From Lethocerus indicus (Eukaryota; Arthropoda; Insecta; Hemiptera; Belostomatidae), in NCBI GenBank assembly GCA_019843655.1, contig JACDQD010000005.1:26856954-26920953 (forward strand): 64,000 nucleotides of DNA, given 5' to 3'. Below, in pieces: positions 14,401-28,997 of this stretch (position 1 is the first letter of the stretch; each line of letters opens with the position of its first letter). A program made the translations under genes and the position numbers. The notes under the pieces were generated by a model. The model saw nothing but the letters and a program-made list of their open reading frames with translations, searched no databases and was not told the DNA's origin.

Positions 14401-15458
14401 GCAATCTAACCTACATTTTCCCAATGTAAAATAATTGTTTTGCCTAGCGGCCATTAGTTTAAGTGTTCCAATATAGAATGTTAGGATCACACAATGTTAC
14501 AGGTACCCATTTTATTGACTACTCATTTTCATAACGAAATGGCAATTTGATGAGTAACAGCTAAAACATCTGGGTAGAGTAGTGGGGAGGAAACACAATT
14601 GGAACCTGTTTACACACTGAATACAGACAAAAAAAGTGAAAAGAGAAACTGTTAAAAGAAAAAAAAACAACGAAGGAAGTAGTATAATGAGGCGTTACTG
14701 CGCAAAGCCCCCATTAAGCCTCGGACTTACTTCCCTCGCCCCAGCCAGGCAACACAGCCCCTCCGAGGCTTTAACACCTTGCGAGGTTTCACTTAGCGAA
14801 AACCTCGAAAAGTTTATTAAAATTTCCAAAATTGTCCAATTCCCGAGAATAGTCCCCACTTGAAAACCGTAATTAAAGAGTTTCCTAGGAGCTTATTCAA
14901 TTACATTTGAATAAAATCGAATGATACCAATTCGTTTCATGTGTAGAGTTAATAAGTGGGAACACTTATTGTACGGCCTTTCGTTTTATTGGGAGAATTC
15001 ATTTTATTAACCACAATATTCGCTTTTGTTGTTGCAACAGTACTACCGGTTGCCAGCCGAAACGGGGAAACAGCGTTATGAGAAAATACGGTAATTTTTC
15101 ACATTTTATAGAAATTAAAAACTGTAATTTTTCATATTTATGCGTCCAAGAAAGGGAGAAAACAAGGCGGATAATTTGGCAGGGCTCGGTTCATTCGTCA
15201 TTAAACATTCATGCTGTCGGAAAATTCATTGGGATTTTTCACTTCATGGCCGTCGATTTATATTTATTTGGCTGCCGGCTTGTATTTTGTCGGACAGGGC
15301 CGTCTCTCAGGGCCCAATTTATAAAACTGCCCTCTTTCCACCCCCCAAGTCTCCTTCCCCTTTTTTCTAACTCGGGGTTTGTACGGGGGACAGTGATTGA
15401 TATAAACGGCGCCTTGAAGATAGACCACATCCAGCATCCACCCACTGCAACACCCCAC

Positions 15459-19267
<3,809 letters not shown>

Positions 19268-19278
19268 TCTCGAAATAT
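19268..19278. repeat. Target-site duplication, left copy (LINE)
   Basis: TCTCGAAATAT, identical to 19870-19880 on the other side of the truncated LINE. It abuts the T-rich tract that is the poly(A) tail of the element on the minus strand. Confidence 0.8.
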
Positions 19279-19869
19279 ATTTTTTTAACCTTTTTTTTAT
19301 TTTTTGTACAATCAACTACGTATAGTTATGGGTACAACTGATGAGTGTTTTCTTTTCGCATGAATGTCTCGATAAAAGAGGCCACCCAATAATGGCACTT
19401 TTTCCAGATGAACAGTTTATGGCTTCGGGCTAAGAAGATCTCTGGGCCAGTGGCGTTTGAGCCGACGCTGGGGAGATAATGGATGGGAAACAGAGGAAAG
19501 GGACTGAACGAGTGGATTTGGATGTGGAGAGAGGCGGGAATGGAATTTAAGGAAGCGTGATTTTGCGACTTCGTCGACTGTCGGTATGTTGAGGTCATTA
19601 TGGATTGTTCGGTTAGAAACATACCAGGGAGCATTAAGGATGGTACGAAGGACTTTTGATTGGAATCTCTGGATGCGGGCGATGTTGGATTTCTTAGCGG
19701 AACCCCATAGCTCTATTCCGTAAGTCCATGTCGGTTTTAAAATGGATTTGTATATTATAAGTTTGTTGTCTACTATCAGTTTTGATGTATTTTTCAAAAG
19801 ATGTCTCAGCAGTCCAAATTTGTGGTTGAGGTCTGTTCTTTTGAGTCGCGTATGGGGGTTCCACGTGAG
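19279..19869 (-). mobile_element. 5'-truncated Jockey-clade LINE with 11-bp TSD
   Basis: A 591-bp fragment of a non-LTR retrotransposon on the minus strand. It carries the C-terminal part of the reverse transcriptase protein, a short 3' UTR and an interrupted A-rich tail (T-rich at about 19279-19310 on the plus strand). The coding match starts exactly at the inner edge of the right TSD, which is the expected signature of 5' truncation during target-primed reverse transcription. The TSDs are perfect over 11 bp. Confidence 0.85.
19417..19869 (-). pseudogene. Jockey-like reverse transcriptase, C-terminal fragment
   Basis: About 150 residues starting with LTWNPHTRLKR, followed by the block typical of Jockey-clade proteins after the RT core: KSILKPTWTYGIELWG, then QSKVLRTILNAPWYVSNRTIH, then DLNIPTVDEV and FHSRL. 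The catalytic RT motifs (F/YADD) lie upstream in intact elements and are missing here, so the copy is dead. The frame is open to its natural stop at 19417. A few residues upstream of LTW in the same open frame belong to flanking DNA, because the TSD lies there. Family assignment rests on recalled motif patterns, not a search. Confidence 0.85.
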
Positions 19870-19880
19870 TCTCGAAATAT
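19870..19880. repeat. Target-site duplication, right copy (LINE)
   Basis: Second copy of TCTCGAAATAT, matching 19268-19278 exactly. Confidence 0.8.
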
Positions 19881-20284
19881 TAATGTTCCAACATGCTCCG
19901 ATTTTTACGTACGTAGAACAATAAATATATAATATGTGAATGCACATACAACAACCCGCTCGTTAGTGTGTTGTTTTCAACTCTGAGAAATGTATTGAAT
20001 TGAATTATTGAAACAATTCTACGGAAAAATTATTTCCATTAAATTTTCGAGCTTACTTATAAAATTGAACAAGGAAGCATTTCCGTGAAACTGTTTTTTG
20101 CTAAGTACAAAAATAAGTTTTAGACAATACAGCGTTGCCAATACATTAATTTTTATCTTTGGTTTTGTCTCTCCATGGCATGGGCCACCTGAGACCCTCC
20201 TTTTGGATTTTTGCAGCTGCCCCCACTGAACGTTCCGATGTGCCCCTGGGGGGCCGTACGCCCATGCTGGCTTACTGGGCGGCC

Positions 20285-20407
20285 TACTTTCCAGGTATAC
20301 GGAAGGCTGCACTTGGCGTTCCCGCACTGAAACCTAATAAAGCCCAGACCGAATCATCCAGCTACAGACCAATAAACCTGTTGCCCACGCTGTTAAGGGT
20401 GATCTAA
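20285..20407 (+). pseudogene. Non-LTR reverse transcriptase fragment (N-terminal RT motifs)
   Basis: Forty codons resembling the start of the RT domain of Jockey/R1-type elements: YFPGIRKAALGVPALKPNK followed by SSYRPINLLPTL. The usual pattern in these families is FP..WK.A.V..I.KP.K.....SSYRPISLLP. The frame stops right after this block, where an intact RT would continue for several hundred residues. It is on the opposite strand from the LINE at 19.3-19.9 kb and represents a separate, older relic. Its boundaries and TSD are not visible. Confidence 0.6.
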
Positions 20408-23400
20408 AAGACTCCAATAAGAAACTCGAAACATAATTCCCTCGACACGGTTAGGGAATACAACTAAGAACAAATAGCTCTCGCGGAAAATACGTAGGAA
20501 TACCTGCCAGCCGGTGAATGTAAATCTGAAGCGAATTATTGTAAATACAAAAGCAATGTAAACAATTGAAGGAAATAATTACTATTGGAATTGAAATATT
20601 GAAGCATTAATATGACAGACCTAATGCTCAGTACACGAATGTAGAAAGGCACGCGGGCCAGTATTGAACAACATTTGTATATCGTCTACGAAATTCTATG
20701 TACGTTTGAAGAAAAAATAAAGTAACTGTAATTTTAATTGCTGGTTTAGTCATTTGTAATTGGAAAGTGGCTCGGCGTTAACTCATCGACTCGGGTTCGA
20801 GTTCCGCAATTTTCATTCAATTAAAAACACCCGCTGAACCAATAAAGATTAGATTCGCCTTGACAAGTTTAGCCGCTAGTGGGGTTGCACCAGTTTAAAG
20901 GTTTGTTAGAAGATCATTCCCGACAATAAAGGTTTTTAGGAGATCTGATGAAATTGATCGCCTCAACCCCCGGCGATAGGGCTGGAGTGAATTCCACGAC
21001 AAAAACCGGTTTCAATGCTGCAATCCCCCACTGGAACTGTAGAAACCCCGTTCCGGTTGGGCTTTCTTCTGTCCAATCTCGGTTACGTATTTATTCTTTA
21101 TTGTTAATTTTACTCTGCATTTCTCTACAAGGATATTCCATACTCTGCCTAATGGAAACCAGAATTATCCGACCTCAAATTCTCGTGGAAATTCCGGTCG
21201 AAAATTTACCCAGACAAAGGTTTTTTTTTTGCTTTCAGAATTAAATATTTTAAAATGTTACCCATATCGGTGAATGAATTCTGTTGTCCGTAACAATTAT
21301 CCCCTTCCCAATTAACGTTTGGGATTGAATCGAATATAGCGTGTAACACGGATTAATTGGATGCTAATTATTTTGAACTCCAGAAAGGCCCGTTAAGCAG
21401 GTATGTAATTAAATACACAATTTCACTTTTGAATAATTGGCTTGCTTGAATCCATCCTTGTTGTTTCCTAACATATAATGCATAATGATGAATTATATAC
21501 ATTGATGTACCCCATTAATAGTAGTTATTCTTTTAAGGAAAAATAAATCATAATTGACATCGTCTCGCATTTTCTTCTTGTATATGTAAGGCATTTTCTG
21601 CCGCTTGTATATTGTCAATGTATAGATGTATACGGACAAAAAATCTTTTTACATTTTCATGAATCCCCGTAATTTCAAGGTATTATTATGCCCATACATG
21701 GAGGTGACATTCAGTTATATACCAATGTACGCAGCGGACATCGAATTGGTATTTTCGAAAATCCAAAACTTCTAACTGTGTGACTTCTTATTGGTTCGTC
21801 TCCAATTACGCTATTACAGTTTACAACGTGAAATTATAGGGACGGTCTCTGGTAACTATATCAGTTATAGGAAGGGCGGGCTCGGTCTCTAACGACCGGG
21901 TCGTTTCGTTTAGTTCGGTGTGTTTCTGACAGTAAACGATGCCCGCCCGCATAATGCCCCACCCCAACCCCCATAACCTAAATGCCTTTTCATATCTCGA
22001 TTTCTGGCCTTTTAACACTTTAACCGTATTAAGACTCCATTGCCGAAGGTGGGCGGCAAACATTTCACGCCGAATTTTCAATATTGACTTCGAAACCTAT
22101 TCAAGTTTGGCCTTTTATACCTGAAAGGGCGGAGGGCGACCAGCTCAATAAACTCAATATAATTATATTTGAATTTAGTTTCGCTAAAGAAATTATATCT
22201 TTTGAAATTCGTTTTTCCATGGAATGAATGCATAAAATTTCACTCGTTCTCTTGGCTCTCAGTGATAGTACCTAAGTACATCACTAGCATATTGACGGAA
22301 AGCTAATTTAAGTTACCTGAATGATTCTTTGATGTTAATAGTTTCATAAGGCGCATCGCGATGTGTATAAGAGGTAGTATTCTTTAGTTCCTCCATACAC
22401 GAAATAGAGCAAAACGCGTAGAGGTAATAGGAGAAAAGAATAAAAAAGGAAAACACGGTTTGTTCATAGTGAACGCTAATGTAAAAACAAATTTAAAAGT
22501 AATTGCATTTCGAAGTTCAGAAATGCAAGAGTCCGAATGAAACTTATAAATTATGTATGCTTAAAAGTTATCATTCCTTTGCATAAAAGAAGTTTTTACA
22601 AACTTGTAACGAGCTAATTCTTATATTCAAAATTATTCTGTTAATATAAATGGTTGAGATAAACTATAGAGGAAATGAATTTAGAAAATAATATTTCGTT
22701 GGAATATACGATTTCACTAACTAATGAATATCTAAGCAGCTGCGCAGGGCTTCTGAGGCGTTTTGGAACTACCACCAAATTCCCTTCATACATTTTGCAC
22801 TCTACCTACATAAATATTTAACCCATACTGCTTATAAACCGGCCTGGACCCCCTCATTACCTGGCGTTTCGGTAATGCAATTCCACCTTTAAAAATCCCC
22901 GTTTCATACTTTTATCTCTTATTCTTCGTTGAATAACGACAACAAAGTGCGAATTTTAATTCTTGGTCTTTGCTAGTAACTGGCCTCACTCTCACCACTA
23001 TTTTCGGTTAACTTCTACGCCGTGATTAACCATCGACATTTTAACTTCAATCAATCCATAATTAATATGAGAAAACCACTCTTTGCGGAATGGTCCACTC
23101 TTGGATTAATCGTTTTACTCGTTTTTCGGGAGAACATCGCGGAGGGAGAATTTCCCGGGGACCTCTATCCTGTATGTATTTGTAAAATCCAAATCTGCAG
23201 AGGTTTTTCGGCGTACTGCACAAGTCGTTCTGTAGGTACATCGCATATTTGACGTATTAAAAAATTATTGTTAATTCTGACGTTGCAGGATTATATAGAA
23301 CATGAAATTAAATTAGCTACAAAACTAGCCTTGGAAATGATACGGCCGCGTGGAATACAGGCCCGAATAATATAAGGGTGGTTGTACAGTACAGGCGGGG

Positions 23401-23683
23401 ATTGTGAAGTTTGGCGAATGCTAATTGAATGAGAAGGGATGAAGAGGCGGCTGGCGGTCTGGGCTGGTTTCAGTGGGCCCGGCAGTGGGCGAATGAATGA
23501 TGGCCGTCCGCAAGGGCGGCGCGCTCAATCATGCCGCGGGGCGCTCCGGTAGTTAGAGCCTGGAAAAGGGCTTTTGTCGGCGGAGGCGGTCAGCCCTTAA
23601 GTAATCCGAGGGCGGGCCGGCCAGGGCTCCGGGAAACAACAAAGCCGCCGGAGCCACCGCCGTCCTAATGAACTTCACCCGTA

Positions 23684-23754
23684 CGAAATGATTCATGGTT
23701 TTCGGTCGAGTGGCTCGGCGGTTGTTTATCTTTGAATAAGTGGCCGCGATCATC
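23684..23754. other. Two-part repeated motif, copy 1
   Basis: Part 1 is CGAAATGATTCATGG (23684-23698). Part 2 begins TGTTTATCTTTGAATAA and runs to about 23754. The same two parts occur in the same order about 890 bp downstream with different spacing. TGTTTAT fits the forkhead-type consensus. It may be a duplicated cis-regulatory module; no coding sense is apparent. Confidence 0.4.
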
Positions 23755-24573
23755 GTCCCTTCCGCTCCCGCCCGCCTTCTTATCGCCCCCAACTTGTTCT
23801 CATTAACCCGGAGATGGTAGGTCGAAGTCTTTCCAGACCGGACTTCTCCTTCTTACAGTTATTGGAGGCGGTACTTGAAAATAGTAGAAAACCACCATAT
23901 TTCCTTTGAATTTACAGTATTCACTTTGTTTGGTGCAGTTTTATAAAAAAGGTTTTAATTAGAACACAAAAAATTGTCGATGCCCTACCATGAAATACGC
24001 GGTATAAGTTCTGATTAGTGCGCCATTTTTTAACGACGTTATTCTTCGGATGGTTTATTTTTCAGGATTCATTGTAATTATTTCCATTTCTTATTAAGCT
24101 TGGCCAGTGGGGTTTTTCATAATGCGTTACATCTATATATATCATAATCTGCCACCTATAAGCATGGGTGCCCTATATTCAACGATCTGTTCCTTTTTGA
24201 ACAATTGTTTTATTGTGATTAAGGTTTAAAATAAAAAATCGTTAAATCGTCCTAATCCCTTTATGTGTCACAAGTATATTGATCAATAATTTAAGCGTTG
24301 AACGCAGATTTTTTTTAAAAATTCTATCCGAGGCAACGAATTGCATTAATCAAAAAATTATGCGGAGACAAACAGGTAAAAAGTGATCTGTACCTTTCCC
24401 TGCTGAAATTCCGGCAAAGATGCTCGATTTGTTTCGCCTGAGGACGTTTAACTTTCGTGTTATTAGTCAAAGCGAGACGCATAAATAGCCTCTTTATAAG
24501 AAGGCCTCGGTTTATTAGATATGCTCAACAGTGTTGGGTGGTGGGGGTGGCGGTTGCGTGGTAACGAGAAGCA

Positions 24574-24669
24574 CGAAACGATTCATGATTTATCGCGAGG
24601 TGAGCCCCTTGTACCGTACACGGGCCCAATTTAGGCCTGTTTATTTTGGAATAAATTGCCGACATCATT
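24574..24669. other. Two-part repeated motif, copy 2
   Basis: Part 1 is CGAAACGATTCATGA (24574-24588). Part 2 begins TGTTTATTTTGGAATAAA and continues to GACATCAT near 24669. The spacing between parts is about 50 bp here against about 25 bp in copy 1. Confidence 0.4.
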
Positions 24670-24964
24670 TCACCGGTTCGAGTTGTGCAACATTCATGAG
24701 GCCGTTTTAAGCAAAGCGCCAGGCGCAGCTTTTTGTTAAATGGCGACTTTGCGACTTTTGCATACAAAAAATTGCGCTAAAAAGCCTAGTATATAAAACC
24801 TAGTATATATTCTAATATCATTTTCAACCATATACTTAGGTGCGATAAACATAGCGCGCGATTTTTTCCTTTCCCTTTTCGTAGATTTTATAACAAAAAA
24901 GTTGACAGTAACTCTTAGAGAGTTACACTATTTCTTTGTATTCATTCTACTCTGTTTGGCATGT

Positions 24965-24982
24965 GGCCTTTGGCCAAAGGCC
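24965..24982. repeat. 18-bp perfect palindrome
   Basis: GGCCTTTGGCCAAAGGCC is identical to its reverse complement over all 18 bases. Possible homodimer binding site or chance; no neighbouring gene informs it. Confidence 0.7.
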
Positions 24983-27900
24983 GTTCATCAATCTTGATTT
25001 CTCAGTCTCTCAGGATCACACATCTAAAGAAGACGGATTTTCAGTGCGGGCGCCACCTTCTAGCCACGATCTGAAATATCTCACAATTGATTTTTATCAA
25101 GCCTGATATGATGTTATAGCTACTTTCACATTAACTCGTAACCTGAATCCAGAATAAAAAGATGTGCGCAGTTAATGAGTTTCAATAATTTATTGGAACA
25201 CTCGAAAAATAAATAAATTAGCACATAAAATAAGAATAAAACTTTTTTGAACTATTAACCAACTGCAACACAAAGAGAACGCGATGTAGTTTGAAGTACG
25301 GCCAATAGATAACACCACTATATTGGTACCGTTCTTTCTAACAGCTCGATCTTGGGAACAGAAATAGTTTCATAGTTGAATTATTTTATTATGGCTAATT
25401 TGTACTTGTCCGGAAATAATAGGATCGATATTAGCCCTTTAAAAACTCTACGAAAACGGTATCTCCGTGAGGAGGAATAAATTCAGGACTTGAAGTAAGA
25501 GAGTACTAAATCTTCTTACACACGAAAATATCTTAAATAACAGAGCAGGTTTACAGTACAGCTTAAACAGCTGAGCACAGTTCAAACAAAAGGGCCTACG
25601 AACTGAGCATAACCTAAGGGCATTCCTAAGGAGGATTTGCATACAATTCCAATTAACCAATTGGGAAAGGGCAGTCTCTATCATTTGAGGGAACTTTTAT
25701 CATAGAGCTATCTTAGTGAGTTGTATGGTAAAGCATGCCAAAGAAGGGGAGATATAAGAAATGGTAAAAACTCAATTAACCGATCCGAATTGTGTAAACC
25801 CTGTTGTATGTATCGAAACTTGTTTGCCCCTATGAAATGGGAGAATCTAAGGGCCGCTGTCAGGTGTAGCTATCATCAATTCAAAATTAATAATTAGTTT
25901 ATGCTAGTGCAGGTAGGGTTGGGCGTAGGGGCCCTTTCAATAAGAGTATTTCCGGCCATGTTAACGTGCCTGTGTGCGTGTGCGTGTGTGTCTGTGCGGT
26001 CGATGGGACGCCTAAATTACACAACAAGTTAACGCAAGTTATATTAGTTTCATACGTATCCTCTCTGAAGCCCCTCCCAATTCAGTTTCAGTTAAAGTCA
26101 ATGCATGATTTTAACTTCCCGCGTCGGTGTTGGTGGGAGGGTGAGTTCGCCCCAACCCTAAATTCTGCTTAATGCCCGGCTATGACCACCAGGCATCGGA
26201 CAATGGGACCGCCGTCCATATTTTGACATTGTGTTGAATTAATGAACCCTAGCGGCGCGGAGGGCCCCACTTTTCGCGGCACATCGTTAAATGTCAAAAC
26301 GTATTTCGTGGTGGTGTTTTCGTTTTTTTTTTGGTTATTCGTAATCGGAAGGGGATCCTGGAATATTTCAAATATCGACGCGAGCATCATGGCTCATTTC
26401 GCGTTAAGCTGGCATCACAATTCGGCCGTTAATAAAGCCATGTACTGTGATCAAAAGAGTATGTCTGTTTGTAACCGTGAAGGGAGTGAGTGTAATTCGA
26501 GTTCTCTTATTCTTATTACGTAACTTTCCCTATTCCCATAACAACAGTTTGAACAATACAACTTTATTTAGACTTAATGCTCATGTTTTTTTGCTATTTA
26601 TTTTTTATGGCGTAATTTGGTTTTTGGTTGGGTGTAAACGAGGTATTTCAAGTATATTACTAACATTAAAGGGATGCAATTTTAACCACAATTTTTTATT
26701 TTGTATGAATTTACATTTTTAAGTCCAATTTTAAAGTCGCCACTTAATGTATCAAGGAGGCGAAAAGAATCTAAAGAATGACGATGTATAATGAAAACGA
26801 TGGTAATTCAACTATATATTGGAATGGGGATCCTCATTCTGTTGTTTTAAAGGAGTTTTATTGTTTTTGTTTAAACTAATATTTCATTAATTATGGGTTC
26901 GGAAACATTTGCTTTTTATTATTTATTTAGAATTATCTAAATTAATAACTCGAAATTTAACGCTGTAGAAGAAAAGAGTTATTTATTATCGAAATAAACA
27001 ATATATTTAAAATTATAATAAATCCTCAACTTCAAGAACACAGCTTAAAAACGGTTATCATCTTAACTGGAGTTGAAAATATCAGAATTAACTAACTAGT
27101 TTAATTCAATAAGGGGAGATAACTTTTTAAAGACCTTGTAGCAATCATTTTTCAGAACAAGTGCCGGCACTGAAATAGCCTCATTTTGAAAGTTTTCCTC
27201 TACGCCTTCCAGACATTACATTAACACCCTTGAAACCAGTTTGACCACTTGCTCCTGTTCCTTTTGGCCTTTAATCAAATTACCCAATTTCATTTAGCAG
27301 GTTTTGTTTTCTGCCGCGTTGAATCATTTCAAATTCGTCTACTATTTAAATTAGTAAATTAATTAATATTCTGCCCGCAACCTGAATTCCCGTATCCCCC
27401 ATTCATTCCAAACTCGCGTCTATTGTTCTATTTTTATTAATATTAATGGTAACGAACCGCTGACTTTATGTTTTATCCTTGTCGATAGTAACGACGCATG
27501 ATGCTATATAAAACGTTATAAGTCCACCATGGATTAATTTAATGTAGTGTCTATCACGTCCTGAACTTAACGTTACTGTGAAGAATATGCAAAAAATGGC
27601 CCGCGGCAGAAATGAGTATGACACACCTGCAATAGCCGGATATAATTCGTTTTTCTCTAATAAACGTCTTTTTTCAATGTCTTATTATTAGTTTTCCTTC
27701 AGCCACGAGTCAATAAGTAGAATTTCTCCGCAAAGCCAAATAGCCGGTACTTATACGGTGTGTGTATATTGGCGCTCAGAATTTCCAGACGCCCTAACAT
27801 ATTGGAAACATGTGGGATCAGGAGTCAGAGACCATCGTTTCAAAGGCCCGGTCGGTCGGCCGGCAGCCCTACGCCAAAGGGGCCCGGCAGCGACCTTTCG

Positions 27901-28925
27901 AATTGTACCGGGGCCACACACACACACAGGCACACACAGGTCCACACAAAGAAGGCCGCCGGGGCTTAATCCCCGGGGCTGGCTGATAAGAGCCCGGAAG
28001 GCGAGGAAAAGGAGGAGAGGGGTGGGGGAGGGATGAAAGGGGCTCAGAATAAGAAAGGGGTACCGGGGGTTGGTGGTGGTGGTGGTAATGAGAAAGGGCT
28101 GGCAGGAGGAAACCAACACAGCCCTTCAATACCGACCCTTCCTTATGACCCGGCAGTACTATTTTGACTTCAGTCCAGGCTTGGCTAAGGTATCGCCGTT
28201 TGAACCAGTAATAATGTTTTCACTATTCTTTCCTAGTCTCTTTTTTTCAGGTTTGTATCCAATTTGCTGTATTGGGCAGTCTGAAAAATGTACAAATCCG
28301 GGTCAGGGAAATGAGATGGCCGTCTGCACTTCAATCTAGGCAAAATACTTCCATTCGAAGAGGTACTGTTCCCACCTTTGTTCTCGAGTTTTGTCCTGAG
28401 TTCGATTTAAACTTAGGCCTAATCTATGATATAACCTAACTGAGCTTGAAACCCCGGAATGCGGATTATTACTTCTCTAGCCGCAGAGTCATCGCATCCC
28501 TGATAATACAATTTGCAATTTATTATAATTCAGTACTATTTCTAAGTTTCTGTAGACACTGTTCAATTTGTACTCTAATACATCAATTTGTCACGCAATT
28601 AATGCTGTATACTGACTTTCGGAGCGGTATGTCATAATAAAGAAAGAATGAGGGAACGTTTATATTTTTGTTCTTTAATTACTCTCCTACTAACGGTTTT
28701 ATTGGTAAATAAGTAATTGAAAATTTAATTTGAGAAACAGAAAATAATATGGAATTTTTGTACCATTCGTATATGTCAAGCGATAAGCATGCCCGTCTAC
28801 AATAATTTGAATCATTGACTCTACTTAGCGATCAATCGTTATCGGATATTCGACTTATAATGGAATGATTATAATTGAAAAGGGCGGCAGGGAAGTGGGA
28901 GAGCAGTTAGTGGTGGGGGTCACCC

Positions 28926-28997
28926 GCCTCTTTAGCTCAGTGGCAGAGCACTGGTCTCGTAAACCAGGGGTCGTGAGTTCAAACCTCACAGGAGGCA
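28926..28997 (+). tRNA. tRNA-Thr (anticodon CGT)
   Basis: A 72-nt tRNA gene that folds into a full cloverleaf. The acceptor stem GCCTCTT pairs with AGGAGGC (one G-U pair), with discriminator A at 28997. The A box is TAGCTCAGTGG (28933-28943). The anticodon stem CTGGT/ACCAG closes a 7-nt loop CTCGTAA with anticodon CGT at 28958-28960, which reads ACG (Thr). The T stem GTGAG/CTCAC closes loop TTCAAAC. There is no intron and the CCA is not encoded, as in eukaryotic nuclear tRNA genes. A run of eight T residues 19 nt downstream is a strong Pol III terminator. It is the only tRNA I find in the window. Confidence 0.96.

Larger units (their letters stand above)
20408..28925. other. Intergenic or intronic DNA with a CpG-rich block
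   Basis: No gene recognised. The densest CpG-rich block is about 23430-23800. A two-part motif is repeated at 23684-23754 and 24574-24669. An 18-bp perfect palindrome lies at 24965-24982. Minor CA and GGT repeats lie at 27916-27945 and 28068-28086. The remaining sequence is AT-rich with small random frames. Confidence 0.5.

Noticed and set aside
20775..20810. B-box-like GGGTTCGAGTTCC suggesting a tRNA or SINE
   Set aside because: It has an extra base relative to the B-box consensus, and I find no A box or cloverleaf upstream.
20998..21025. GAAACCGGTT on the minus strand near 21010
   Set aside because: No CUGANGA core or pairable stem I/II in the correct positions.
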